A stretch of 64,000 bases of DNA from Pseudomonas cichorii (lineage in GTDB: Bacteria; Pseudomonadota; Gammaproteobacteria; Pseudomonadales; Pseudomonadaceae), in assembly GCF_003700275.1 (NCBI RefSeq), contig NZ_RBRE01000064.1, positions 1 through 64,000 on the forward strand. The letters run 5' to 3'. A program made the position numbers and the translations under genes. Positions 53,637-62,916 of this stretch are shown piece by piece. Position 1 is the stretch's first letter. Every line of letters begins with the position of its first letter. The notes below the pieces were generated by a model, which saw nothing but the letters and a program-made list of their open reading frames with translations, searched no databases and was not told where the DNA came from.

Positions 53637-54254
53637 TTAGCGCATCTCACGTTCGGCTGCAGACAGACTCGCCTGAAATGCCTCGCGCGCAAATTGGCGC
53701 TCCATGTAATCAAGCAACGGCTTGGCAGGCCGTGGCAATTCGATACCCAAGATCGGCAAACGCCAGAGTATGGGCAGTAGACAGCAATCGACGAGGCTTT
53801 GCTCGTCACTGAGGAAAAAAGCTTTTTCCGCAAACAACGGTGAAACCCCGGTCAGACTTTCACGCAATTCCTTGCGCGCCTGGACACGGGCAGATTCCTT
53901 GGTCCGCGAATCCAGAATCAGATCCACAAGACCACACCAGTCACGCTGAATCCGATGGATCAACAGGCGACTGTTGGCACGCGCCACAGGGTAAACCGGC
54001 AGCAAGGGCGGGTGCGGGTAACGCTCATCCAGATATTCCATCACCACCGTAGACTCGTACAACGCCAGGTCACGATCAACCAGGGTTGGCACGCTGCCAT
54101 ACGGATTCACTTCGATGAGCTGAGGCGGATGACGGCCCGCAACAACATCGATGATCTCGGCGCTTACACCCTTCTCAGCGAGCACGATGCGCACGCGATG
54201 GGAATAGTGGTCGGCGGGGTCGGAGTAACAGGCCAACCGATTGGTCACGCCCAT
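53637..54254 (-). CDS. sspA: Stringent starvation protein A
   Basis: A 205-residue GST-fold protein without GST activity that binds RNA polymerase and remodels transcription in stationary phase. The N-terminal thioredoxin-like domain has YSDPADHYSHRVRIVLAEKG and PYGSVPTLVDRDLALYES; the C-terminal half is helical. GAGGAGG lies ahead of the ATG. It is 17 bases upstream of sspB. The 227 bases to petC hold its promoter and no gene. Confidence 0.94.
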   Translation of the reverse strand: MGVTNRLACYSDPADHYSHRVRIVLAEKGVSAEIIDVVAGRHPPQLIEVNPYGSVPTLVDRDLALYESTVVMEYLDERYPHPPLLPVYPVARANSRLLIHRIQRDWCGLVDLILDSRTKESARVQARKELRESLTGVSPLFAEKAFFLSDEQSLVDCCLLPILWRLPILGIELPRPAKPLLDYMERQFAREAFQASLSAAEREMR

Positions 54255-54481
54255 GGCGATCCTCCTCGCTTGTTAATATTTATAGGCAGACAAACGAACG
54301 CGCCCCAGTGGTGCCCCCGATTATGACCGCGCAAAGACAGGTCGTCGTCGCGGGCGACAAGATAGCTCATTTACGCGAAGTAAATTCTGCAATCTTGCGC
54401 CGCCACTATACCCGCCTCGCAATCACTATCCGAATGGAGACGCCACTGGAGCGCTTGTGTCAGGGCGAAGCTACAGCTCGA

Positions 54482-55264
54482 TCAATGAACATCCTTCCAG
54501 TATTCACGCTTGAGCAGATAAGCGAAGACAAAGAAGAAGGCCAGATAAAGCAACACATAAGCGCCTATGCGCTGATGCTGCAGTTTAACCGGATTGGCTG
54601 AATAGGCCAGAAAGGTCACCAGATTCTTGATCTTCTCATCGAACTGTTCCGGGTTCAGACTGCCGGTTTTCGGCACGATGGTCAGTTGATCGCAGGCCTC
54701 ATGAGTCAGCGGCGCACCCGTCAGCGGGTCGTACTGCTTCTTGCCCTCCTCGACGACCTGCACCTGCTTGCAGCCTACAACCTGACGACCCTGGAGCCCG
54801 ACCAGCACGTTGGGCATGCCGACATTGGGAAACACCCTGTTGTTCACTCCCCATGGCCGGGCCGGATCTTCGTAGAACGAGCGCAGATAGCCATAAAGCC
54901 AGTCCGTACCACGCACACGTGCCACCAGTGTCAGATCGGGTGGCGCAGCACCGAACCAGGTCTTGGCATCGTTTGGCTGCATGCCGATCTTCATGTGGTC
55001 ACCGATCTTGGCTCCCGTGAACACCAGCTTTTCCAGCATCAGCTCATGGGGAATGCCCAGGTCATCGGCCACCCGCTCATAGCGCTGGTACTGGGCGCTG
55101 TGACAGCCCATGCAGTAGTTGGCGAACGTCCGTGCGCCATCCTGCATCGCGGCCTTGTCGGAGACGTCGATATCAACCTTTTCCAGCTCTGGACCACCAT
55201 GTTCGGCGGCGAACGACAAGACAGGCAGAATCGCGAGAATCAATACAGCAAAGAGCTTTTTCAT
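54482..55264 (-). CDS. petC: Cytochrome c1 of the bc1 complex
   Basis: A 260-residue haem protein of respiratory complex III. A signal peptide (about residues 1-19, ends LSFA) precedes the haem site CMGCH and the axial Met region (MQPND or NVGMPN). The C-terminal TM anchor is YVLLYLAFFFVFAYLLKREYW. The ATG at 55264 shares one base with the petB stop. Confidence 0.97.
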   Translation of the reverse strand: MKKLFAVLILAILPVLSFAAEHGGPELEKVDIDVSDKAAMQDGARTFANYCMGCHSAQYQRYERVADDLGIPHELMLEKLVFTGAKIGDHMKIGMQPNDAKTWFGAAPPDLTLVARVRGTDWLYGYLRSFYEDPARPWGVNNRVFPNVGMPNVLVGLQGRQVVGCKQVQVVEEGKKQYDPLTGAPLTHEACDQLTIVPKTGSLNPEQFDEKIKNLVTFLAYSANPVKLQHQRIGAYVLLYLAFFFVFAYLLKREYWKDVH

Positions 55265-56475
55265 CAGCCAGTCACCCTTTCTGGAACCGGTTTGGTCTTC
55301 TCTAGCCGGGTATAGAACGGCATCAGAATGAAGTAGGCGAAGTACAGAAAGGTGCAGACCTGCGACAGCAGCGTGCGCTCGGGAGTTGGCGCCAGGACAC
55401 CCAATACGCCCAGAATCACGAAGGCCACGCAGAACAGCAGCAGCCAGACCTTGCTCATCCATCCCTTGTAGCGCATCGACTTGACCGGACTGCGGTCGAG
55501 CCACGGCAACACGAACAGCACCGCGATGGCCGCACCCATGGCGATGACACCCATGAGCTTGTCGGGGATCGCCCGCAAGATCGCGTAGAACGGCGTGAAG
55601 TACCAGACAGGAGCAATATGCTCCGGTGTCTTGAAGGCGTTGGCCGGCTCGAAGTTAGGCTTTTCGAGGAAATAGCCGCCCATTTCCGGGAAGAAGAATA
55701 CAATCGAACAAAAGACGAACAGGAACACCACCACGCCGACAATGTCTTTCACGGTGTAGTACGGATGGAAAGGAATGCCATCCAGAGGAATGCCGTTTTC
55801 ATCCTTGAGCTTCTTGATGTCGACGCCATCCGGGTTATTGGAACCCACTTCGTGCAGCGCCAGGATATGCAGCACCACCAGGCCAAGCACCACAATCGGC
55901 AGGGCGACCACGTGCAGGGCGAAGAAGCGGTTCAGGGTGATCCCGGAAATCAGGTAGTCGCCACGAATCCATTGGGTGAGGTCATCACCGATCACCGGGA
56001 TAGCGCCGAACAGCGAAATGATCACCTGCGCACCCCAGTAGGACATTTGCCCCCAGGGCAGCAGATAGCCCATGAAGGCCTCGGCCATCAGCGCCAGGTA
56101 AATCAGCATGCCGAACACCCAGACCAGCTCGCGCGGTTTCTGATACGAACCGTAGAGCAGGCCACGGAACATATGCAGGTAAACCACGATAAAGAACGCC
56201 GATGCGCCCGTTGAGTGCAGCAGACGCAGGATCGCGCCGTACTCGACATCACGCATGATGTATTCGACCGAAGCGAATGCCTCTTCCGCCGAAGGCGTGT
56301 AGCTCATGGTCAGCCAGACGCCGGTGAGGATCTGGTTGACCAGAACCAGCAGTGCCAGGGAACCGAAGAAGTAGAAGAAGTTGAAATTCTTTGGAGCGTA
56401 ATATTTGCTGAGATGGTCTTCCCACATCTTTGTCGCGGGGAAGCGAGCATCGACCCAATCCATGAACTTGCTCAT
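55264..56475 (-). CDS. petB: Cytochrome b of the bc1 complex
   Basis: A 403-residue membrane protein with eight TM helices. The paired haem His residues (LLHSTGASAFFIVVYLHMFRG and HVVALPIVVLGLVVLHILALH) and the PEWY-like quinol site PVWYFTPFYAILR are present. The ATG at 56475 has GGAGG eight bases upstream and overlaps the petA stop; a GTG one codon earlier is less likely. Confidence 0.97.
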   Translation of the reverse strand: MSKFMDWVDARFPATKMWEDHLSKYYAPKNFNFFYFFGSLALLVLVNQILTGVWLTMSYTPSAEEAFASVEYIMRDVEYGAILRLLHSTGASAFFIVVYLHMFRGLLYGSYQKPRELVWVFGMLIYLALMAEAFMGYLLPWGQMSYWGAQVIISLFGAIPVIGDDLTQWIRGDYLISGITLNRFFALHVVALPIVVLGLVVLHILALHEVGSNNPDGVDIKKLKDENGIPLDGIPFHPYYTVKDIVGVVVFLFVFCSIVFFFPEMGGYFLEKPNFEPANAFKTPEHIAPVWYFTPFYAILRAIPDKLMGVIAMGAAIAVLFVLPWLDRSPVKSMRYKGWMSKVWLLLFCVAFVILGVLGVLAPTPERTLLSQVCTFLYFAYFILMPFYTRLEKTKPVPERVTG

Positions 56476-57068
56476 CACGCACCCTCCTTATCGACGCCAA
56501 TGACAATGACACTGTCCGACTCATAGGAATGCGGGGGTACTGGCAGATTCAAGGGGGCGGGTTGCGACTTGTAGACCCGACCGGCCAAATCGTAATGAGA
56601 GCCGTGACAAGGACAGAAATAGCCTCCCACCCAGTCCTTGCCAAGATCGACAGGCGCTACTTCGGGACGGAAGGTTGGTGAACACCCCAGATGCGTACAG
56701 AGGCCGACCAGCAGCAGGATTTCCGGCTTGATCGAACGAACGACAGGGTCAACATACGAAGGCTGAACAGAAGCCTTGGACTCAGGATCGGATAACTGGC
56801 CGGTAAGCTTGCCGAGGTTATCCAGGATCTCCTTGGTACGACGAACAATGAATACCGGCTGACCACGCCATTCAGCAATCATCTGCTGTCCTGCTTCAAT
56901 CTTGCTGATATTCACCTTGACCGGTGCCCCTGCGGCTTTCGCCTTGGCACTGGGGAACCATGACCCCACGAACGGGACCGCAGCCCCCACCGCTCCTGCT
57001 GCACCAACCACGGATGTGGCTGCCACGAGGAAGCGACGCCGGCCTGCATTCACGCCGTCATTGCTCAT
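56475..57068 (-). CDS. petA: Rieske iron-sulfur protein of the bc1 complex
   Basis: A 197-residue 2Fe-2S protein. The N-terminus has a twin-arginine motif (GRRRFLVAAT) and TM anchor. Cluster ligands are in CTHLGC and CPCHGSHYD. It passes electrons from quinol to cytochrome c1. The ATG at 57068 starts MSNDGVN. First gene of petABC. The 200 bases upstream are AT-rich and hold its promoter. Confidence 0.97.
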   Translation of the reverse strand: MSNDGVNAGRRRFLVAATSVVGAAGAVGAAVPFVGSWFPSAKAKAAGAPVKVNISKIEAGQQMIAEWRGQPVFIVRRTKEILDNLGKLTGQLSDPESKASVQPSYVDPVVRSIKPEILLLVGLCTHLGCSPTFRPEVAPVDLGKDWVGGYFCPCHGSHYDLAGRVYKSQPAPLNLPVPPHSYESDSVIVIGVDKEGA

Positions 57069-57265
57069 TCCGTCCTCTCCCATCAGCTATGTGGCCTGTT
57101 TAATCAGGCGTCTACTTACTTTCAATCTAGCTGTTTATAGATTTGGCCGGATGGTAAATAAAAACCCTTCAATAAACAAGGAAATAAGACCACATGAAAA
57201 GTAGGAAACGTTGTAAATCAAGGCTTCCAGCTGTGCGGCACGTTGTCACACTTATTTAACAGACA

Positions 57266-57306
57266 TAAAAAAACGCCCAGCTCCGAAGAGGCTGGGCGTT
57301 CTTTTT
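57266..57306 (-). terminator. Rho-independent terminator of rplM-rpsI
   Basis: AACGCCCAGC and its exact complement (57272-57281, 57291-57300) with a 9-base loop; on the minus strand seven T follow. It lies 14 bases past the rpsI stop. Confidence 0.93.
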
Positions 57307-57320
57307 GAACGAAGTGCGAA

Positions 57321-57713
57321 TTAACGCTTCGAGTACTGCGGACGCTTACGCGCTTTACGCAGACCGACTTTCTTACGTTCAACTTCACGAGCGTCACGAG
57401 TAACGTAACCGGCTTTACGCAGGGCGCTACGCAGAGTTTCGTCGTATTGCATCAGAGCGCGAGTGATACCGTGGCGGATTGCGCCAGCCTGACCACTTAC
57501 ACCGCCACCGATAACGGTGACGTAGATGTCGAACTTTTCAACGGTTTCGGTCAGTTCCAGCGGCTGACGAACTACCATGCGGGCAGTTTCGCGGCCGAAG
57601 AACACGTCCAGAGAACGGTTGTTGATCGAGATGTTACCAGTGCCCGGACGCAGGAAAACGCGTGCGGTTGCGGTCTTGCGACGGCCAGTGCCGTAATTTT
57701 GAGTCGCCGACAT
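57321..57713 (-). CDS. rpsI: 30S ribosomal protein S9
   Basis: A 130-residue ribosomal protein. NYGTGRRKTATARVFL at the start, GGGVSGQAGAIRHGI, and the basic tail RKARKRPQYSKR whose last residues reach the P-site tRNA. Follows rplM by 14 bases, the conserved pairing. Confidence 0.99.
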   Translation of the reverse strand: MSATQNYGTGRRKTATARVFLRPGTGNISINNRSLDVFFGRETARMVVRQPLELTETVEKFDIYVTVIGGGVSGQAGAIRHGITRALMQYDETLRSALRKAGYVTRDAREVERKKVGLRKARKRPQYSKR

Positions 57714-57727
57714 AATGAACTATTCCG

Positions 57728-58156
57728 TTAAAACTTCAGTTCTTGGGGCTGCTGAGCAGTATGAGGGTGTACAGCGCCCGCATAGACTTTCAGCTTACGA
57801 TACATGTCGCGACCCAGCGGGTTCTTAGGCAGCATGCCTTTGACCGCGGTCTCGATCACGCGCTCAGGAGCTTTATCGATCAGCTTTTCGAAGTTGATCG
57901 ATTTGATCCCGCCCGGAAAACCGGAGTGAGAGTAGTAAATCTTGTCGGAAGCTTTAGCACCGGTAACGCGGATTTGCTCAGCGTTGATAACGACGATGTA
58001 ATCACCGGTATCGACGTGCGGAGTGTATTCCGGTTTGTGCTTGCCACGCAGACGGCTCGCGATTTCGGTGGCCAGACGACCCAGGGTCTGACCAGCAGCG
58101 TCGACGACGAACCAGTCGCGCTTAACTGTTTCCGGTTTAGCAGTAAAAGTTTTCAT
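57728..58156 (-). CDS. rplM: 50S ribosomal protein L13
   Basis: A 142-residue early-assembly ribosomal protein. Motifs include WFVVDAAGQTLGRLAT, GDYIVVINAEQIRVTG, KGMLPKNPLGR and the C-terminal YAGAVHPHTAQQP. It heads the rplM-rpsI operon and has a good sigma-70 promoter about 40 bases upstream. Confidence 0.99.
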   Translation of the reverse strand: MKTFTAKPETVKRDWFVVDAAGQTLGRLATEIASRLRGKHKPEYTPHVDTGDYIVVINAEQIRVTGAKASDKIYYSHSGFPGGIKSINFEKLIDKAPERVIETAVKGMLPKNPLGRDMYRKLKVYAGAVHPHTAQQPQELKF

Positions 58157-58196
58157 TCTTTATAGCCTCAGGGGCCGCCTGAAAATGAGACGGCGG

Positions 58197-58225
58197 ATCT
58201 TACTGAATAGTGCGTACTTTGACAA
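58197..58225 (-). promoter_or_regulatory. Sigma-70 promoter of rplM
   Basis: On the minus strand TTGTCA, 17 bases, TAAGAT, about 41 bases ahead of the rplM ATG. The remaining gap up to 58517 (about 290 bases) shows no gene; it must also carry the promoter of the divergent regulator. Confidence 0.65.
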
Positions 58226-58517
58226 GTCAAAGGCAGCCGGAAACAGACGCTATCGGGGGCTCGGGTCAGCGCGTCCGTTATACGGCAAGATTCTTCGGCA
58301 GACGGCGCATCACTTCCACTGCAAAGAGCTGGCGGATTATACAGGCTGAAAAAATAACCTCAACCCTGATTTTCGGCTCGCGTGCGGTTTATTGCCCTGG
58401 CCGGCAGATCGCGGGCTCCCGCCCTGCAAGAGACCGCCATGGAGACTGGACACACCTGTCAAAAAATAAGACGATTCAGCCGTTGTTTGACCACTATTCC
58501 CTATAAGAACAAAGATT

Positions 58518-59513
58518 ATGCCGATTCAACCAAGCGCCCCGTTGCGGCGCGTTAGCATTCTTGCCACCGACAAAGTGTTCGCTTCGACCCTGATGCAGGC
58601 CAAGGACTTCTTCCATCTGGCCAGCCTGCGGTACAGCAAGCAACTGGGTCACGGCTTCAAACCTGCCTTTGAAATTCGCCTGGTAAGCCCGGACGGACTT
58701 CCCGTCAGCAGCTTCAGCGACGTCACCCTGCCGGTAGACGGCCCGTTGTGCCCAAGCGACATTATCGTCCTGCCCGCATTCTGGGATGACTTCGACAGCC
58801 TGCTGCAACACTACCCGCAAGTCCTGCCCTGGCTACGTGAACAGCACGCCAGCGGCGCCGTGCTGTGCGGCGAAGCCACCGGGGTTTTCTGGCTGGCCGA
58901 GGCCGGCCTGCTGGATGGCAAGGAAGCCACGACCTACTGGCGCTTCTTCAATGCGTTCAGCGAAAGGTTTCCCCAGGTCCTGCTCAACCAGGAAAAGCAC
59001 CTGACAGACGCCGACAACCTGTATTGCGCAGGCGGCACCACGTCAGCCTGCGACCTGTACATTTATCTGATCGAACGATTCTGCGGCTCGAACGTGGCCC
59101 AGGCCGTGGCCCGGGACATTCTCTATGAGGTACGGCGCAGTTATTCGCCAGGAAGAATCGGCTTTGGCGGCCAGAAGCTGCATCAGGATGTGATCATCCT
59201 GCAAATCCAGCACTGGCTCGAAGAACACTTCGCGGACAAGTTCCGCTTTGAAGACGTGGCCCGCAACCACGGCATGAGCATCCGCAACTTCATGCGCCGC
59301 TTCCAGGCTGCAACCGGTGACAAACCGCTACATTACCTGCAACGCCTGCGCATCGAAACAGCCAAGGGCCTGCTCTCGGGCACGCGAAAAAGCATCAAGA
59401 CCATCAGCTATGAAATTGGCTACGACGACGCCAGCTTCTTCGCCCGCCTGTTCCGCCAGCACACCGAGCTATCGCCCAACCAGTACAGGCAGCAGTTCCA
59501 GCAGGCTGCCTGA
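58518..59513 (+). CDS. GlxA-type AraC family transcriptional regulator
   Basis: A 331-residue regulator. The N-terminal DJ-1/PfpI (class I glutamine amidotransferase-like) domain spans about residues 10-190, with the nucleophile-elbow-like VLCGEATGVFWLAEAG. The C-terminal AraC HTH pair follows (FEDVARNHGMSIRNFMRRFQAATG; IKTISYEIGYDDASFFARLFRQH). Such proteins often control choline, carnitine or arginine catabolism in pseudomonads. No target operon is adjacent, so the ligand is unknown. Confidence 0.92.
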   Translation: MPIQPSAPLRRVSILATDKVFASTLMQAKDFFHLASLRYSKQLGHGFKPAFEIRLVSPDGLPVSSFSDVTLPVDGPLCPSDIIVLPAFWDDFDSLLQHYPQVLPWLREQHASGAVLCGEATGVFWLAEAGLLDGKEATTYWRFFNAFSERFPQVLLNQEKHLTDADNLYCAGGTTSACDLYIYLIERFCGSNVAQAVARDILYEVRRSYSPGRIGFGGQKLHQDVIILQIQHWLEEHFADKFRFEDVARNHGMSIRNFMRRFQAATGDKPLHYLQRLRIETAKGLLSGTRKSIKTISYEIGYDDASFFARLFRQHTELSPNQYRQQFQQAA

Positions 59514-59531
59514 CGGCTGCATGCCGAAACT

Positions 59532-59601
59532 GCAAGCTACAAGCTGCAAGCAAGATCAAAAGCGGTATGCGGGGCGCTTTGACTTGCAGCTTAGAGCTTG
59601 C
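59532..59601. repeat. Long imperfect inverted repeat between regulator and zapE
   Basis: Arms at 59532-59563 and 59575-59601 share GCAAGCT..AAGCTGCAAG. It lies between convergent genes, and the GCAAGCTGCAAG core is the same as in the hairpin at 25088-25117, so it is a dispersed intergenic element. Confidence 0.6.
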
Positions 59602-59610
59602 CGCTAGCCT

Positions 59611-60705
59611 CTAAGGCTTGTGCGCCCGCGCCAGGAATTCGTGGGACTGCATTTCCAGCAGGCGGCTCAAGGTACGTGCGAACTCGAACGTCAGGCGGCC
59701 ACCGGTGTAAAGATCCTTCAACTCAACTTCAGCCGAGATGATCAGCTTGACGTTACGGTCGTAGAACTCATCGACCATGTTGATGAAGCGACGGGCGATA
59801 TCGTCAGTGGTCACGCTCATCTGCTCGACATCGCTCAGCAGCACGGCATGGAAAATCTTGCCCAGTTCGATGTAGTCGTTCTGGCTGCGCGGCCCGTCGC
59901 ACAGTTCGCGGAAGTTGAACCACGCCACATCGTCACAGGTACGCAGGGCACGGATTTCGCGGTTCTCGATCATCAGCACATCGTTTTCGATGGTCTGCGC
60001 GCACTCGGGAGTCAGGGCCTTGAAGCTTTTACGCAGGCTTTCCTCGGCGGCGGCATTGAGCGGGAAGTGAAACAGTTCGGCCTGCTCAAGATGGCGCAGA
60101 CGATAGTCGACGCCGCTGTCGACGTTGACGATATCGGTGTTCTGCTTGATCAGGGCAATGGCCGGCAGGAAGCGGGCGCGCTGCAAACCGTCCTTGTACA
60201 GGCCATCAGGCACGATGTTGGAAGTCGCGACCAGCGTCACGCCATTCTTGAACAGCTCTTCCATCAGGGTGCCGAGGATCATGGCATCGGTGATATCGGA
60301 AACGAAGAACTCATCAAAACAGATCACCCGCGCCTCATCGGAAAAGCGCTTGGCGATGATGGTCAGCGGGTTTTTCTCGCCCTTGAGGGTGCGCATCTCC
60401 TCATGCACACGCTTCATGAAGCGGTGAAAGTGAGTACGCACCTTCTGGTTGAACGGCAAGGCGTCAAAGAAGGTATCGACCAGATAGGTCTTGCCCCGTC
60501 CGACGCCGCCCCAGAAATACAGCCCCTTGACCAGGGCCGGCTCTTTCTTGCCGAACAACTTGCCGAACATGCCCGGCTTGCTGTCGTTCGCCGCGACCAG
60601 ATCTTCATAAAGACGCTGCAAGTGACGCACAGCGTTTTCCTGCGCGGCATCGTGGAAGAAGTCGGGGCGTTTCAGATCTGCTTGATATCGTTCTAGGGGC
60701 GTCAT
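59611..60705 (-). CDS. zapE: Cell division ATPase ZapE
   Basis: A 364-residue AFG1-like ATPase that associates with FtsZ in E. coli. Walker A is GGVGRGKT, Walker B VICFDEFFVSDITDA, and further segments are ATSNIVPDGLYKDGLQR and WFNFRELCDGPRSQNDY. The ATG at 60705 (MTPLERYQ) is the family start; upstream codons lie in the trpS terminator. It is probably transcribed from its own promoter. Confidence 0.94.
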   Translation of the reverse strand: MTPLERYQADLKRPDFFHDAAQENAVRHLQRLYEDLVAANDSKPGMFGKLFGKKEPALVKGLYFWGGVGRGKTYLVDTFFDALPFNQKVRTHFHRFMKRVHEEMRTLKGEKNPLTIIAKRFSDEARVICFDEFFVSDITDAMILGTLMEELFKNGVTLVATSNIVPDGLYKDGLQRARFLPAIALIKQNTDIVNVDSGVDYRLRHLEQAELFHFPLNAAAEESLRKSFKALTPECAQTIENDVLMIENREIRALRTCDDVAWFNFRELCDGPRSQNDYIELGKIFHAVLLSDVEQMSVTTDDIARRFINMVDEFYDRNVKLIISAEVELKDLYTGGRLTFEFARTLSRLLEMQSHEFLARAHKP

Positions 60706-60723
60706 ATTCGCTAACAAGGCAAC

Positions 60724-60756
60724 AAAAAAGCGGGCCGTCACTGTAGCGACGGCCCG
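60724..60756 (-). terminator. Rho-independent terminator of trpS
   Basis: CGGGCCGTC and its complement (60731-60739, 60748-60756) with an 8-base loop; on the minus strand a T-run follows. It lies 12 bases past the trpS stop. Confidence 0.92.
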
Positions 60757-60768
60757 GGGGAATGGCAA

Positions 60769-62115
60769 TCAGTCCTGCAAGGCTTTGAGTTCGGCCTTCA
60801 AGCGCTCAATACCGGCCTTGACCGCTTCAGGACTATCGAACTGGGGGCTTTCAGCCTTGCCATTGCCAAAAGCCACTTCAAAGTGAGCATCACATTCGAT
60901 GATCAACGGCTCGCTCGCACCCAGCAGACTTTTACTGGCAATACCTGCCGTCTTGCCATCGGCAAACTTGCCCGACAGCAGCAATTGCTCGCCATCGGCG
61001 GCCAGCAGGCGGAAACGGAAACTGCCGTCGTCTTCGCGAAAACTGACGATCCGCGCCCCCTTGGCGGCCTTCTTCTTGCCGGCATCGACATTCTGTACAA
61101 CGGTGCGGAATGAACGCAGGCCGACCGCTTCACGCAGCTCTTCAAGGAATGGAGTGGCAGCACGACGGGCTTTCTGGGCACCGGCCAGCAGGATGTCTTC
61201 CAGATCGGCCGGACGCTCGATCAGCGTAAGGTATTTCTCGCGAGCCTCGCTCAGTTCGCCATCCAGCAGCGTGAACAGACGATTCTTGGCCTCGCCCCAA
61301 CCCAGCCCCTGCAACAGTTCGGAACGGAACTCGGCGGACTGTTCGGCACTGGAGAATGCCTGATAGAGCGTGAACAGGTGCGAATTGTCCGGATCCTTGG
61401 CTTCGCCGGGGGCACGCGAGTCGGTGACGATGCGCGAAATCGCGTCCTTCATGTCCTTGGCGCTGCTGAACAACGGAATGGTGTTGTCGTAGCTCTTCGA
61501 CATCTTGCGGCCATCCAGACCGGGCAGCGTGGCAACGCTTTCCTCGATCAGGGCCTCAGGCATGACAAAGAACTCCTTGCCCTTGCCGAACAGGTGGTTG
61601 AAACGCTGGCCGATGTCACGCGCCATTTCAACGTGCTGGATCTGATCGCGACCGACCGGCACTTTGTGAGCGTTGAACATCAGGATGTCGGCAGCCATCA
61701 GCACCGGATAGCTGTACAGCCCCATGCTGACACCCGCATCCGGGTCTTCGCCGGTCTCGACGTTCTTGTCCACGGAAGCCTTGTAGGCGTGAGCGCGGTT
61801 GAGCAGGCCCTTGGCGGCCACACAGGTCAGCAACCAGGTCAGCTCCGGGATCTCGGGAATATCGGACTGACGATAGAAAGTCACGCGCTCGACATCCAGA
61901 CCGGCAGCCAGCCAGGTTGCAGCGATTTCCAGGCGCGAACGCTGGATGCGCTGTGGATCGTCGCACTTGATCAAGGCGTGGTAGTCCGCCAGGAAGTAGA
62001 ACGAATCGACATCCTTCTGGCGGCTGGCGACGATGGCCGGGCGAATCGCGCCCGCATAGTTGCCCAGATGGGGAGTGCCGGTGGTGGTGATACCGGTCAG
62101 GATACGAGTAGTCAT
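60769..62115 (-). CDS. trpS: Tryptophanyl-tRNA synthetase with C-terminal extension
   Basis: A 448-residue class I synthetase, about 115 residues longer than E. coli TrpS (334). The HIGH-like TPHLGNY and the GRKMSKS loop are at the expected places, with VPVGRDQIQHVEMARDI. The extra C-terminal part contains RIVSFREDDGSFRFRLLAADGEQLL, which resembles DUF1508/YegP modules. The longer form is known in Pseudomonas and relatives; the role of the extension is not established to my knowledge. Confidence 0.96.
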   Translation of the reverse strand: MTTRILTGITTTGTPHLGNYAGAIRPAIVASRQKDVDSFYFLADYHALIKCDDPQRIQRSRLEIAATWLAAGLDVERVTFYRQSDIPEIPELTWLLTCVAAKGLLNRAHAYKASVDKNVETGEDPDAGVSMGLYSYPVLMAADILMFNAHKVPVGRDQIQHVEMARDIGQRFNHLFGKGKEFFVMPEALIEESVATLPGLDGRKMSKSYDNTIPLFSSAKDMKDAISRIVTDSRAPGEAKDPDNSHLFTLYQAFSSAEQSAEFRSELLQGLGWGEAKNRLFTLLDGELSEAREKYLTLIERPADLEDILLAGAQKARRAATPFLEELREAVGLRSFRTVVQNVDAGKKKAAKGARIVSFREDDGSFRFRLLAADGEQLLLSGKFADGKTAGIASKSLLGASEPLIIECDAHFEVAFGNGKAESPQFDSPEAVKAGIERLKAELKALQD

Positions 62116-62142
62116 GGCAGGTCGCTTATTCTATGGCTGCAA

Positions 62143-62772
62143 TCAATTCGAGAGACGCGGCAGGACCAGATCCTTGAGGTCGGTCAGCTTGCCGTGGAAA
62201 AAGTGTCCGCATTCTGCCACTTTCAGCAGCTCATGGGGGCGTTGCAGGCGCGCAGACCATGCATAGACCATTTGCGGGTCCACGACTTCGTCGGCGTCCG
62301 GCTGAATGAGGGTCAACGGACAGTTCTGCGGCAAGACGTCCTGATCCTGCAAACGCGATGCGGCGGCAGCGATCATGAACAGATGTTTCAGTTTTTCCCC
62401 TTGCGCCTCCAGGCGTCCGCCCAGCGTGGCCGACACATAGCCGCCAAAGGAAAAGCCCAGCAGGGTCATGGGCAGGTCCGGCTTTTGCTCACGCAGCCAC
62501 TGCGCTGCCGCGAACGCATCCTCGACCTCTTCGGCGCCCGCAACCGAGGTGCCGGCGCTGGCACCGACGCCACGATAATTGAAACGCAAGGTAACAAGCC
62601 CGGCATCGCGTGCAGTACGCTGCAACGTCGAAACCACTTTATTGAGCATCGTTCCGCCCTGGATCGGGTTAGGATGGCAAATCAGCGCAATGCCCACGGC
62701 ATCGGGCAGATCCTGATAAAGCGCCTCAAGCTGGCCTTCGGGGCCATCAATGAATATGGGGGTTTCACGCAT
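62143..62772 (-). CDS. Alpha/beta hydrolase, YfeB/CocE-like small family
   Basis: A 209-residue cytosolic hydrolase. The nucleophile elbow is GFSFGG (Ser), the acid lies in QPDADEVVDP, and the His in CGHFFHG. An early LICHPNPIQGGTM segment resembles small dienelactone-hydrolase-like proteins of unknown substrate. The ATG at 62772 is chosen; a longer frame reaches into the divergent ZapG gene and has no similarity. Only 27 bases separate it from trpS, so cotranscription is likely. Confidence 0.88.
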   Translation of the reverse strand: MRETPIFIDGPEGQLEALYQDLPDAVGIALICHPNPIQGGTMLNKVVSTLQRTARDAGLVTLRFNYRGVGASAGTSVAGAEEVEDAFAAAQWLREQKPDLPMTLLGFSFGGYVSATLGGRLEAQGEKLKHLFMIAAAASRLQDQDVLPQNCPLTLIQPDADEVVDPQMVYAWSARLQRPHELLKVAECGHFFHGKLTDLKDLVLPRLSN

Positions 62773-62916
62773 GGACAAAATAAACTCCGTGACCTCGAAT
62801 TGGATCGACTCGTCTAGCTGATTGTCTGTGGCTGACCTATAAGCGACGTGTCGCGGGTATACAGCGCAGGTTAGAGCCGTTAACGTAAAGCAAAGCCGTT
62901 TATAGAGGAAGGACTC

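Noticed and set aside
54308..54601. 97-codon plus-strand frame between sspA and petC
   Set aside because: It overlaps the 3' end of petC, has no family features and no good ribosome site; the gap is better seen as the sspA promoter region.
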